Shown here: positions 23,001 to 34,900 of the stretch, piece after piece | Layout: each line of letters begins with the position of its first letter | How positions within the stretch are numbered: the first letter of the stretch is position 1 | Assembly (NCBI RefSeq): GCF_901000735.1 | Contig: NC_081549.1 | Span: 22,931,850-22,995,849, forward strand | From: Corylus avellana | Lineage: Eukaryota; Streptophyta; Magnoliopsida; Fagales; Betulaceae | DNA: 64,000 nucleotides | Reading direction: 5' to 3' | Notes under the pieces: model-generated | Database searches by the model: none | Told to the model about the DNA's origin: nothing | What the model saw: the letters and a program-made list of their open reading frames with translations, nothing else | Made by a program: the position numbers and the translations under genes

Positions 23001-25835
23001 TCTGTCAGTCAATGAGGTGCTAGCATCCTCATACCTGCATTGCCACATCTCAAGCTCTGCATCTGTAAGATCCCTGGCAGCTACTACAAGTGTACGTAAA
23101 CCTTGTGATGAATATTCAGTAAGATGGCTTTGAGTGGCATTCCTTATATGATCACCCATCTCAGTGTCATCTGCTAAAATGCTGAACATCGAAGTATCAG
23201 CTCCTTTCACCAACACCTTTACTGCACCATCAGGAAATCTGATAACAACAGACATTCTTTTTCGTACACTATCAAATTCATGCAACCCCAGCACATCCAA
23301 CCTAGATGCACAAAAAAAATTTAGTGAAGTTACTGGTTAAGTATAGAAAACATGTGTAAAACAAATGCCTTGGTGTTATCACATACAAGTATGTCATCAG
23401 TGAGAGATTTTCTACCTTAGTTTCTCACCATTGACATCAATCACAATATGCCCAGATGTGCGCTCAAACAGAGTATATCCATATGCAGAGGCTGCAGCAA
23501 CTAGTGCTTGCTCATCAGGAGATTCTCCCTGATAATCAATAGCTTTTACCTCTTCATGCAATTCACCCTTTATGCAACTAGAAGATGTACCATCGTCAAG
23601 AATAGGAATCACAGTATTACATGCAGCCAATGTAAGGAAAAACTCGTGTGCTGCAATCCTTTCATCTCCAATTACATCTTTGTGCAACAATTCCATAAGT
23701 TCAGAATCAACAGCAACTTCAGATTTAAGTTTCCACCTCCTCCTATCAGTTGCTGCAAAAACAAAATCATACAAGAGAAAATTGGACGGGCACCATGCAT
23801 GAATCATAAATATTCAATTTCCAGACCATTTAAAACACTTTGAAAAAGATCATTGAATCATCATCTATTACACTTGTTTGACCTTAGCTTATCAGCTGAG
23901 AAAATATGATAGTGCCAAATACCAATAAGTCATATAAACAATGTTTACGCTCACAGAAACATACAAACAATGTTTACACTAGTCAAAATCTCCAAACTTC
24001 ATTACAACAATTGTAAGAAGTTACCCTTTCTAGGAAAAAAATATCAGAACTACAAGCATGATCTCTTTCACAAAATTAAGAAGATTATAAAAGGCTAAGC
24101 ATTTTTTCATACCAGCAATGTTCTTTTCTAGCAGTGGATCCACTGTAAGCAAGGATCTCCCATAATTTTGCCCATAGACGCTTGCTCTTTGGAATTCCAT
24201 TCTGTTTTCAGTGAGTGTCCCGGTTTTGTCCGAAAAAACATAGCGTATTTGACCCAAATCCTCATTTATATTCAATGATCTGCACTGGAACCTCGGACCA
24301 GAACTACTGTCACACATATCCCTGTCTTCAATCATGAAATATGACTGACCCAAACGAACCAACTCCATTGTAATATAAAGAGATATTGGAATCATAATCT
24401 GAAACACAATAATAGAACTCAAAAAGGAGAAAAAGGTCTCCATGGGTATCCCATAATATTTGTATCTTTTCAATTTATCCCTCCCATTTGTGAAGTATAT
24501 CTTTCTGTAGTAAGGCAGGGTATCAAGCTCTTCCTTGTGCCGTAGGAGCCATAGGCCCATCCCAACGGCCACCACTAGGCACATGACAAACAGAAAAATA
24601 GACAACCAAAGGGTTTCTCTATTCATGTAACTCTCCAATTTGCTTCTCTTGGAAGGGGAGGCTGCACTGTTCATCATTGCTTTTGTTTCCTGTCCGGCAT
24701 ACACCACAACACCAATTATCCATTGCGTGTTCTTCAGCTGACAACCCCGCAAAACTATATTCGACTGGCTAAGGGGAAACCTTTGCCCTCTGAACTCCAT
24801 GTTGGCGGTGAACTCATATATATTCCTATTTGGCTGCTCACATCTGATGAGCCCTGATATCATACACTCTTCAGATACTGCTAAAGCAGTTTCCTGCCGG
24901 GCATACCTTGTCTTCAAGTTCGACTCACCATCCAAATTCATAGTCTGGATATATGCAAGTCCACTAGGATCACTGGACCCTAACAAAACCATGTCACAAG
25001 GGATGCTCTCATCAGCACAGATCTTCACCACCTCACCTGCCTGTATCTTCTTCCATTCCTTCCATCGGAATTCACCATTCTGATGCACGCGAGCCTCCCG
25101 GTTGTTCTCATTCCTATCCGATCGGTGTCTTCTCCAATCCTCATACCCATCTTTGATAGCCGTGACACAAAGCACAAACAGGAGGGGAAAAAGCGACACA
25201 GTTCTCCCAAACACTGCCAAAGGCGGAAGCTGATTGAGAGCAGCAATAGCTAGGAAGTACAAATAGGCAACGCGATGGAACTGAATGAACAAATTCTTGG
25301 GCAAGAAGGTTATGATCGTGTACTTGCTCGTTCGAATCTCATTCCCCGAGAACTCATACTTGTCGTTGGTCCTCCTTGGATCACCAATATAGATGAACCT
25401 CGGATTCGCTTCGTTTGACAATAAATTATCCTCAAACTGCAAGCTCTTGTGGCGGCGGTGGCTCCTCCGAGGCTTACTACTAGAGATTTCGAATGAAGCG
25501 GAACTAGAATTGATGTTATTGTTACTGATGTGATTATGCTGCAGCTCCATTGCACCCCAAGACACCAGCCGTCTCCTCCTCTCCTGTCTGGGGCATTCCA
25601 ATGGAAACTGCTCCAAAACCCTAGGCTCAGCAGCCGATTCCAATTGCACCAGAGAACAAGTGTGATGATGCTCCAGTGGTGGCAGTTTATCGTCTCCGAT
25701 CGAAGCGACCGGACTGTCGTAGTTTAAGAGGTTGCATTGCGACTCGCCGCCGAAAAGAGAAGAAGAGGGGGAATCATTGTGGCAGAGACAGTTCAAGGAG
25801 CCGATTTTCCGAGGCAAATGAGAATCAGAATTCAT
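20031..25835 (-). CDS. ALA1: Phospholipid-transporting P4-ATPase, ALA1-like (7 exons)
   Basis: Exons (minus) are 25835-24113, 23752-23416, 23301-22506, 22294-22171, 21931-21712, 20779-20321 and 20229-20031, totalling 3,858 nt (1,285 residues). The enzyme flips aminophospholipids from the outer to the cytosolic leaflet using ATP, with an ALIS/CDC50 partner in the family. Visible motifs include [12 protein letters not shown] (TM1-2 region), [11 protein letters not shown] (actuator domain), [12 protein letters not shown] (TM4), and the phosphorylated Asp in [15 protein letters not shown] (D536). Others are [12 protein letters not shown] and KGAD for nucleotide binding, then [12 protein letters not shown] and [11 protein letters not shown]. 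Six hydrophobic segments follow in exons 5-7. The hinge region reads [12 protein letters not shown], with Cys where Arabidopsis ALA1 has Ser. The N-terminal 150 residues are long and basic and diverge from other plants. The ATG at 25835 is the first in-frame ATG; an open frame continues to 25865 without one. Confidence 0.95.
22466..22495 (+). other. G-quadruplex-type G-tract cluster in flippase intron 3
   Basis: Six consecutive runs of four or five G, separated by single A or T bases, lie on the plus strand (the template strand of this gene). They begin 10 bp into the intron, next to the donor at 22505-22504. The transcript would be C-rich there. Confidence 0.8.
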
Positions 25836-27428
25836 AAAATGATAGTAATTTTTCTCCAACCACACCGAAACTCAACCGGCTCCAATTCCAATTCATAGTA
25901 ATTTGATTTGTGTTCCCTAAGCTCCCATTTATATATATATATAAACAAGAAATTAACAATAATTAATAAAATGATGATGACGAAGATAATACGCTTACAA
26001 GCACACGCAAAAAGGATCAGAAATCATAAGCTGGCTGAAGACGTACTAACAGCTCGATTCAGATCAATGTCGACAATTCCTCTCTGACGCAAATGGCAAC
26101 AAACGTCTACGGATCCTCCAAACAAAGGCCAAAAACTGAACACACAAATAAGACAGTTATTAAAACGATCTGAGAAGCATCAGAAAATATATCAGAAAAT
26201 CACTGCACATCCGTAACGCGAATCTACGACGAAAATGTGTTAGACCAGACCTAATTGTCGGGCGTAAACAAGGTAAGCGCAGCACCTTATCGTCTCGGAA
26301 TTGGTGAAACAGAGCTGATCGATGAGACGAACCGGATCGACGGGATCAGATCCCTTTCAATGCACTGAATACGAAATCACGGTGAAATGGCAGGGTGGGA
26401 TCAGAAAGCAGACCACAGATCGGAAAACCTAGGGCTCGATAAAAGAGAAAAACAAAAATTTGAAAATTGAATTTTGGGGGATAATATCGAATTATAAGGT
26501 TTGTAATTTTGTTCAAGTTGAAGAGAGATCGAGGGGGGGGGGCGCCAAATCCGAGAAAATCGCAGGGACACAACAGAGAGACGAGCGGTACACCACACGA
26601 ATCTTTGGCTTTGCCTTCTCACTTTACTGACCTCCCTCTTCTCTCCTCTCTCCTCTCTCCCCCTCTCTCTCTCTCTCTCGTCTCGTCTCGTCCCTTTTGG
26701 CAGGTCTGTGTTATTGTGTTTGTTTTTTCTTTTTTCCATTTAATAATAACCCAAGAGAATAATAAATAGGCAGACGTGGTAAGATTAGCATTTATTGTTT
26801 TCTAATTTATACCGAGGGTTTAGGGTCCTATTTCTTGTTAATACTTTATTTTGTTGGCATATTATGACACATTAATTAAAATTTTAAAATAGTTATATGT
26901 AATTAAATACAACAAAATAAAATATTTACCCTAAAATGATTTCACTCAATTCCCATTGTTTGTATGTCTAATATGATTTTTTTTTTTAGATTTTAGAGTA
27001 CACGCAATGAAAAAAATATATGTATATATATTAAGGCTAATTAACAGTAACACGTAAATAAATAAAGTATAATAAAAGTAGGTGAAGAGCAATTGTTAAT
27101 TGCAAAAACATTATTTAAAATGTATTTGTATCGTTCATGTAAGCATGTCATGCTGCATAATCAAATAAAATGAGATATGTGAGACTCATGCCATGAGTTG
27201 TATATGTACTAACTGTTTTATAGTAAGACATAAGAAATGCATGTTTTAATTTTAATAAATAAATTGAGCTCCAACTCTATATATAATAATTATAACCCCA
27301 AAGCCAAAGCCTAAGCCAAAGCGAATCTGTATTATGTGTTTTTTTATTTTTTTTTATGTATACATTGATTTTCATTTAAAGTATGGTGCGATGACTAGTA
27401 CAATTAGGAGTAGGATCCTCTCTAATCT
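25836..27428. other. Flippase 5' flank, then AT-rich spacer
   Basis: The region 25836-26700 on the minus strand is the likely 5' UTR and promoter of the ALA1-like gene, with a CT/GA microsatellite at about 26640-26690. A 5' UTR intron is possible but I could not place it. From 26760 the sequence is AT-rich with no supported gene. Confidence 0.45.
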
Positions 27429-27993
27429 AAAATAGATTGGAGTCCCCAAGAGGTAGCTCAATCGGCTGGGACCACGCTTAATGAAGCGGAGGTCACTAGT
27501 TCGAATCCCCCTCCCCCCTTCTTGTGCGGACATGTCAAAAAAAATAAATAAAAAATAGATTGGAGAATATTCAGTTTATGGCTATAATTTTTTATTATAA
27601 ATTCTAAAACCACAAATAGGACACATGTTTACTAACTAAAAATATTAATAAAATATTATTTTAAATTTAAATAAAAATATAAAATAAAATATTAACGGGT
27701 GGTCGGATCACCCCAATTTGAGGTTGGGTTGGCTTCGGCCACCCCATGGCCCTTGGGGGTGGCCAGCAAGAGCCAAATCTAAAAAAATTAATAATAATAA
27801 TTTGTTTAGCCTTTAGAGGTAACTGGACCAACCCTTAATATTTTATTATTTTATTATTTATTTTTATTTAAATTTAAAACAATATTTTATTATTATTTTT
27901 AGTTAATGAAAATGTGTCCTATTTATGATTTCAGAATTTCTAAAAATAAATTATAACCATTTTTTAGTCCAAAATAAAGTAAAAATGATCCTA
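27411..27993. mobile_element. TIR element with long inverted arms, split by a SINE
   Basis: The outer ends are TAGGATC (27411) and GATCCTA (27993). About 140 bp of inverted similarity runs through ggctataatt, aggacacatgt, ttttaaatttaaataaaaat and aatattaa on the left and their complements on the right. The central part is GC-richer (ggccaccccatggccc-type hairpin) and non-coding. No target duplication is convincing. The left arm is interrupted by the SINE at 27443-27551. Confidence 0.65.
27429..27565 (+). mobile_element. tRNA-derived SINE with perfect 14-bp target duplication
   Basis: The SINE body (27443-27551) has a pol III A box (gaggtagctcaatcggctgg) and a B box (agttcgaatccccc) spaced as in a tRNA. 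It has a short 3' tail ending in an A-rich aaaaaaaataaataaaa stretch. The flanks 27429-27442 and 27552-27565 are both aaaatagattggag, so the insertion is readable to the base. It does not fold into a functional tRNA. Confidence 0.92.
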
Positions 27994-28401
27994 TTCTACG
28001 GCCGATGCAGGTGTGGTGTGGTACAGTACCCGAAGAAAAGTTATTTTTATCAACATTAATTGTCGTTCACTAATGATTGTGAAAATTAAAGGCAGTGCAG
28101 TAAATATTAAATTGTTTTAAACCTTTTAAAATTGAATTTCAAACATTTTAGGCCAAGTGGAATCAACTTAAATTTGAATTTTAAATTTTCCAAAATTCAT
28201 GCACAAATAAATGTTTTGGGTGTGAATTTGATGAAAAAAAAAAAAAAAAAATTCCTTTTCACATTCTTTTTATAAATTCATTGAAGAAGTTCTATTTGTT
28301 CAATAAATTTACCTCATTTTTTTGTTTTTAATCCTTTACTTAAGTTAAATCACCAAAAAGGCTTCATGAGTTTCTTCTAGGCGAGCAGCTCTTCTTTTAA
28401 G

Positions 28402-28581
28402 AGTAATGCTACAAATTTTTCTTGTATCTCTCTTAAGTTCCTTAAAGAATGATGTGGCTATTAAAATCAACATTGGATTTGTGATTGTTCATTATTAGAT
28501 TTTGATCAAATGATAATTTTAATAGTCATATCATTCTTAGAGGGACTCAAGAGGAACATAAGAGAGACTTCTAGAATTACT
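28402..28581. mobile_element. MITE, 'agtaatgctac' family, copy 1
   Basis: The ends are AGTAATGCTACAAATTTTTC and the inverse of AGTAATTCTAGAAGTC. Inverted similarity covers about 70 bp, including gaatgatgtggctattaaaa against its partner. The interior shares attttgatcaaat and the 3' arm with the element at 62276-62433, so the two copies are one family. The flanking duplication is unclear. Confidence 0.75.
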
Positions 28582-29757
28582 AATTCTCTTAAGGTTGCCA
28601 GGAGGAGATCTCGCTCTTAATTCCTCTAGTATAGGCTGTCATAACCGAAGCCTAAATTTGCATATGAATTTGTGCTAAAAACAAAAACAAATCCGCTGCC
28701 AATTTCAGTAGTTTATTAATGAAATTAAAACCTCAAAAGTGTTTTGAGTAATATTTGAGTGCTTTTAAAGAGTAATGATAATAATATGCATCACTTTATA
28801 TTAGGGTTGTAAGGTAGTTATTAACCGCAACCAATTGTTAATCGTTATCCACATATGCGGATGCTATTCCGTATACCTATATATATATATACAAATTGCA
28901 CTTTCTAATTTGTATATTTGTATTTTTCTTATTATTTTTAAATTGAAATGTGGAATCAATACTAAATTATATATGACACATGCCATAAATTAGTTTTAAA
29001 CACTTACAACTATTTTATTTTTTATAATTTTTGACACATGCCATCATGTAATTATATAAAAGAATTTTAACACCATTTAATCGCGTGCCAACACGTGTTA
29101 GAAATTGTAAAAGCCTAATATGTATAGTGTTTTTTTTTTTTCCGGATTAAATGCGTTAAGGTACTTGTACTTTGGAGAATAACATCCTTTCCATTTCATT
29201 TAGAGTATTTCGTTAGTGTTTTTTTCAGAAGAGTAAAATTGTAATTTTAATTTTTTTGAATAATTTAATCCATCTAAAACACGCTAATTTGATATTTTCA
29301 AATTTCATTTGAAATTGATAGGATCATTTTTAGTACTTTGGACTCTCGTCAAATAACTACATTAGTTTCAAAAACTTTCACACATTAATTTTCCGTCAAA
29401 AAACTCAATGATTCATTGAGTCAAACTTATCAACTGTCACGTGTCACATAGACAAAATTAACATTACTGAGAAATGAAATAGTTAAAAATAAAATAAATA
29501 AATAATATATATATTTTTTTGTAAAAAAATGGGGGATCCACCCCGCTACCCACCGAGGATCTTTAACTTGGGTGGGGGTGTAGTAACTCGAATTAAGAGG
29601 TTTAAATTTTGAGATTTGAGATCAGATTATAATATTTTATGGACAAATAATAATTATTGAAGGAATTTTCTTCGATAGCATGTGAGCGTGTAATTTTATT
29701 AGTATTGTGAAAAACTTATGTCTTAAAAAGTTAAAAATATAGTATCCATAACAGACT
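28582..29757. other. AT-rich spacer, nothing recognised
   Basis: No ORF or RNA gene is supported. There is a short (TA)n tract near 28880. Confidence 0.45.
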
Positions 29758-30262
29758 CACGGGGTGGGCATATACCCACCCCACCTGCCCCGCTTGAATT
29801 TGCCCTAAACCTAATAATCCGAATCGTATGTCAGAATCTCTCACGCAGTCACCTCCTCCCAATCTCGTTGTCTCCTCTCCTCTCAAACTCACGCAACCGT
29901 GCTTAGCGTCCACTAGAGTTCCGATCAGCCAACACTTAGGTTAATCTTTTTTCTAAATCTCCTTAATTCTCTCTTTCGCACTCTCTCTATTTATCTATCC
30001 ATCTCTCTGTTTCGCTTTGTTTCCCTCTCTCTGTTTTCCTCCCTCTCTTTCGCTCTCTATGTTTCGTTTCTCTCTCACGCTCTCTCTCAAACCCGCTCCA
30101 CCCAACTCGCATTACCCGCCCTATAAACCCAATATCCGGCGGATAAAATTCACTCTAGCCAGGTGACGGGTTAGAATTTCAAAACCCACATGATGCAGGC
30201 CGGGTGTTACTTTAATAACAATACCCGAAATAGCCAATACCCGGCTCCCGCCCACCCCTAGA
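29758..30262. mobile_element. Possible hAT-like non-autonomous element
   Basis: The left edge (cacggggtgggcatataccc) and the inverted right edge (ctaggggtgggcgggagccg) match imperfectly, in the style of plant hAT termini. A 19-bp string ggtgttactttaataacaa occurs inside the right end (about 30206) and again just outside it (about 30271). The middle is CT-rich and non-coding. The call rests only on the ends. Confidence 0.35.
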
Positions 30263-30378
30263 ATATCTGGTGTTACTTTAATAACAACGGTGGAGTGAAA
30301 AAATGGGAAAGATTAAAAAAAAAAAGAAAAAAAAAAGATGGGGCAATTTAGAAAAATGGCCGGGGGCTTTACAGTAAA

Positions 30379-31991
30379 ATGCTGAGAAAAAGAGGCAAAA
30401 CTTGGGGACACAACTTCTCAAGAAACAGAGAAGCCGAACCCCCATCCCACCGCCCTTTTTGCACCGAGCGCAGAGAAGAAGAAGGAGAGGAAGAGGGACC
30501 GGCTGTTGAGATAAAGGAAGATAAATTCTCCAAATGTAAGTTTGCTCCCAAACCTTTGAATTTTGGTTGTTTCGGTGCTGGGTTTTGGATCTCTATTGTT
30601 GTTGGGGGATTTTACTTTGTGCTGTATGGTGTTGTGTGTGTGATGGGTTTGTGATAACGGTCCTTTAGAATTTAGATGGTTGCGAAAAATGGGGGAGGGT
30701 GTCGTTGGATTGATTTTTCGGGGGTTTGATATTAGCTGAAATTTGAAGAGGAGGTGGAGTTTTTGAGCTTTGGGTAACCAAGCATGGGCCGATTTTGATA
30801 ATTTTATTTTTGGTGTGATTGAAAGGGTGAGATGCTGTGATGGTATGATTTTATCCTCTGTTTCGGTTTGCGGTGATGGGTTGTTGCTTGGATGACAATC
30901 GGAAAGGGGGGTTGGGGGAGAAACAGCTAGGGCTGATAAAACCCTTATCCAACAGCTCCTGCAATTGTTCTTTTAACTCTCGTAGCCCCGACAGGCACCA
31001 TACGATACCGTGCTTTAGAGGTACTGGGGAGAAGGTCGATTGAGAACTCAATCGCCAAAGAACACTGTCACACTTGTTCCATTAATTCCCTTGCACTTCT
31101 CTAAGATTTGATTCACGCTGCACTTTTGTTCTTGTTATCTTCTCTTGGTTTTAACTTTGTGCAATTGCGCTGACTACTCCACCCCCGAAAAACAAAAAAC
31201 AACAAAAAGAATGGGTTTCTCTTATTTTGCTTAAACTTAGTTTGGTGGCTGAGAGAAATTGGAAAGAACAAGAGAGACAGAGGTCTTAGTTGATGGGACT
31301 TTCTATTTGGTCTCCTAGAATGGAAAATTGAAGAGATTCAACGTTATGTTTCTTCTCCTTTCTAAAAATTTTCCTAGTGTCAAACTGCTTATAATTGTAG
31401 TTTTATCTAGATAGTTGACGTTTTATGATGGTTTAGGGTTTAGTGATTGCAAAACAACAAAAAACAATTTTGACCTTTTATCACGCATACCATCGGTAAA
31501 ATAAATTTATTTGGAATGATTAATTTTAAATATGACAATGGGTTTATTTCTTTACTATTTTAGTCATAATCTTGAGATTATGAAATTTCTATTTTCTGAA
31601 ATGGGTTTTTGATTGCAGCATTATTTTGGCTTGACTCCCAACATTGTTGTTGGGGCTTCGGGGGAACTTGTTAGGAGGAAGCGTCTACGCTCAAAGGTAC
31701 CTCAACATGGAATTAAATTTTAGACTTGTTTGCTTTTATGTTACATGAACGCGCACATATAGAGAGAGACTATATGTGGCTCCTTCGCGTGCGAGACTGT
31801 TGATTGGTTGTTTTGTGTATAGTATTGGCCAAAACTTGTGCTAAACTCTTCAGTTATATTTTTGGTTTCAGGGGATTAAAGACCTGCTAGTTTGTGGGTT
31901 GAACTTTGATAAATTAGGATTTAAAAGAGGGAAGAGTGTAGAGTTTGCTGTCAGTTTTTGCACACTTTCTGCGCTTCTATCACAAGTTACA
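30379..31991 (+). other. MFAP1 5' UTR: two leader introns and an upstream ORF
   Basis: A leader exon ends at 30535 (aaat|gtaagt). A 78-nt exon lies at 31619-31696 (gattgcag| ... caaag|gtac), and a third exon starts at 31872 (gtttcag|). If joined, an ATG at 30379 opens a 70-codon upstream ORF that stops in the second exon. The MFAP1 frame itself stays open through all 66 codons of 31619-31696 plus 31872-31991, but contains no ATG until 31992. Confidence 0.5.
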
Positions 31992-34900
31992 ATGTCGGTG
32001 ACAGCAGGTGTTAGTGATACTATAATTGCCATTAGGGATAAGCTTAGAGGGAAAATTGGGCAAACAAAAGTTAAAAGGTATTGGCCTGGTAGAGCTCCTG
32101 AATGGGCAGATGATGCCCATGAAGATGGGGATATCCAGTTGGATAGGGTGGCTGCCCTGGAACAAGCATTCCCGAGGCAGGAAGACTCGCATATTGTTAA
32201 GAAGGATGATGCTAGGCTGCGCCGTTTGGCAGAGAGTAAGATAGATAATCGTGAGGAAGTGAGAGCTGATCATCGGCGCATCCGACAAGCAGAGATTGTT
32301 TCAACAATTGAGGAGGAAACTAGAAGGCAGGAAAGGTTAGATATGGAGGAAGATGATGCAGATGCTTTGGAGGAGAGGAGAAGAAGAATTAAGGAGAAGT
32401 TACTTCAAAGGGAGCAGGAAGAGGCTGTATTTCCAGAAGAAGAAGAGGAGGAGGTAGAAGAGGAAGAGGAAGAGGAATCTGAGTATGAGACTGACTCAGA
32501 GGAAGAACATACGGGTATTGCAATGGTTAAGCCGGTCTTCGTTCCCAAGTCAGAGAGGGATACCATTGCTGAGCGTGAGCGTCTTGAGGCTGAAGAAAGG
32601 GCTGTTGAGGAATCTAAGAAGAAGAGACTGGAGGAGAGGAAGGTGGAGACAAAGCAGATTGTGGTTGAAGAGATCCGAAAGGATGAAGAGATTCAAAAGA
32701 ATTTGGAAATGGAGGCAAATATTGCTGATGTGGATACTGATGATGAAATTAATGAGGCAGAGGAGTATGAAGCTTGGAAGGTGAGGGAGATTGCTAGGAT
32801 CAAGAGGGATAGGGAGGATCGCGAGGCGATGGTGAAGGAGAAGGAAGAGATTGAGAAGGTCAGAAACATGACAGAGGAAGAGAGGAGGGAGTGGGAGAGG
32901 AAGAATCCAAAAGCTGCTCCACCGCCAAAGCAGAAATGGAGGTTCATGCAGAAATATTACCACAAGGGTGCATTCTTCCAGGTAGATGCTGATGATCATG
33001 CTGCAACTGCTGGAACAGATGGTATTTTCACTCGGGATTTCTCTGCCCCGACTGGAGAAGATAAGATGGACAAGACAATATTGCCCAAGGTCATGCAGGT
33101 CAAGCACTTTGGTCGTAGTGGAAGGACAAAATGGACACATCTTGTCAATGAGGACACTACTGACTGGAACAATCCGTAAGTTCTCTTCTCTTTAGATTAT
33201 CCTCCTTTCGTTCCCCCTTCTATAGTATTGCTATATCATATACACATTCACTCTGATGTCGATCTGCTGCTCTATTGACTTGGAATTATGTTAGTCTTAT
33301 TTATTTATTTAGTTTGCATGGTGAAGCTTATTTGTTGAATCTTTAAAGTGGTACATGGAAGCAATAATCTGTTACATCTGAAATAATTTGTATAAAAATA
33401 TGGTGTCCAAAAAGAGTTACTTTTGACATAGGATATTAGATTTTTCTTCTTCTTTTTAGGCTCTTTTTTTTGTTGGGGGGGGGGGGTTGAGGATCAAATT
33501 TAGTCTCTTGGTTTTCATGCAATTTCAATTTAGTCATTGGGTTTCAATTTCGACAATTAGATTCTTAGGTTTTACTCTGGCTTCAAATTGGTTCTTTCAT
33601 CAACCTGCCGTCCAATTAATTAATGGTATGCCACATCTCACCAATAAATTGATGCCATGTGGCTTTCATTTATATCTTAAATAAAAAAAATTTTAAAACT
33701 AAAAAAGGGTGGTCATCCACCCTTCTCGGCTGCCCCTCACCAGTTAAAGATGGCCAACCATCTCTCATTTGGTGAGGGACGGTTCAACCACCTTCTAATT
33801 TAAAGTAAATGTGCCACCTGAAATATACAGATGGCACATGACGTGTCTTAATGCGAGTCACGTAGCATCAATTTATTCGTCTTATTAGGCACATTGCTAA
33901 TTAATTAGGCGGGAAGTTAGCGGTAGGACCTATTTGAAATTGGGGTAAAACCTAAGGACCTAATTGTTGAAATTAGAAAGCCAGAGACTAAATGAAAATC
34001 TGATTTTTTTTCCTTTCTCTTTTCAATTGATTTAGTATCCTCTCCCCCCATTTTTTAGATGTTATCTGTTGTCTGTGATCGTATTCCCTTTTCCATGACA
34101 GCATAATCCCATTTTGTTTGTATTGTTTGTGATATTACCAATACGGATATTGAAACAAAATGAAATTATATAATTTCTATCTGCTGAAACATTAGGACCA
34201 CTGGAAAGCATAGTCGTCTGGCTATTTCTTTTTAATATCAATTAGATTTCCTGAATTGACGTACCCTTTTTGAGTTGGGAATGAGGGAAAAAATTCCTCC
34301 CCCCCAAAAAAAATTCCACTATGAGTTGTCTATAAAACAGAAATTCTGTGTCTTTTGTGACACCCATAACCCTTGAGGTTAAGCAATGAGGCTAGAACTT
34401 ACAACTATGCCCACATTTCAATATCTTATTTTGACTTGAATAATTCTACGAAAATCTGCCATCATGGCTCGAAATGTACTAGAGCCTTCTGCTGCACTAC
34501 CTCTAGCCACTTCGCCTCTGCCACCAGCCACCTCAAAAGACACTGGTTCAAGTTTCAATAAACTTGTGGAGAAAAAATCAAAAGTGAAACAATACGAAAA
34601 GATTAAAATTACTAACCTCCTTCATCATCTCCTAAAATCCAAACCCCCTCTTCACTTGGTGACCACCCTATTCTCACACCATTGTTGCAGGCAAAAGAAA
34701 AAGGAAACAATTTGTTAAAAAAAATCTAGGAAATTTTTTGAAAAATTGGGACTAAACTGACTGACACCATCCATCACAACCTTTTCATCAAGCCAAAAAT
34801 TTACCCCTTACAAACTGCATAAGACCTTTAAGAATAAAATGAAAGAGAAATAACATATATGTGTAAAAAGTAATAAATCAAGCTCGGTTGTAAAGAAAGG

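Noticed and set aside
25836..25865. Upstream start for the flippase
   Set aside because: The frame is open to 25865 but begins with GTG. The first true ATG is at 25835.
27449..27520. Possible tRNA gene
   Set aside because: A and B boxes are present but acceptor and anticodon stems do not pair; the A-rich tail and 14-bp target duplication show a SINE.
32550..33140. 196-codon minus-strand ORF
   Set aside because: It is antisense to the MFAP1 exon; the Glu/Lys-rich coding strand makes the opposite strand stop-poor.
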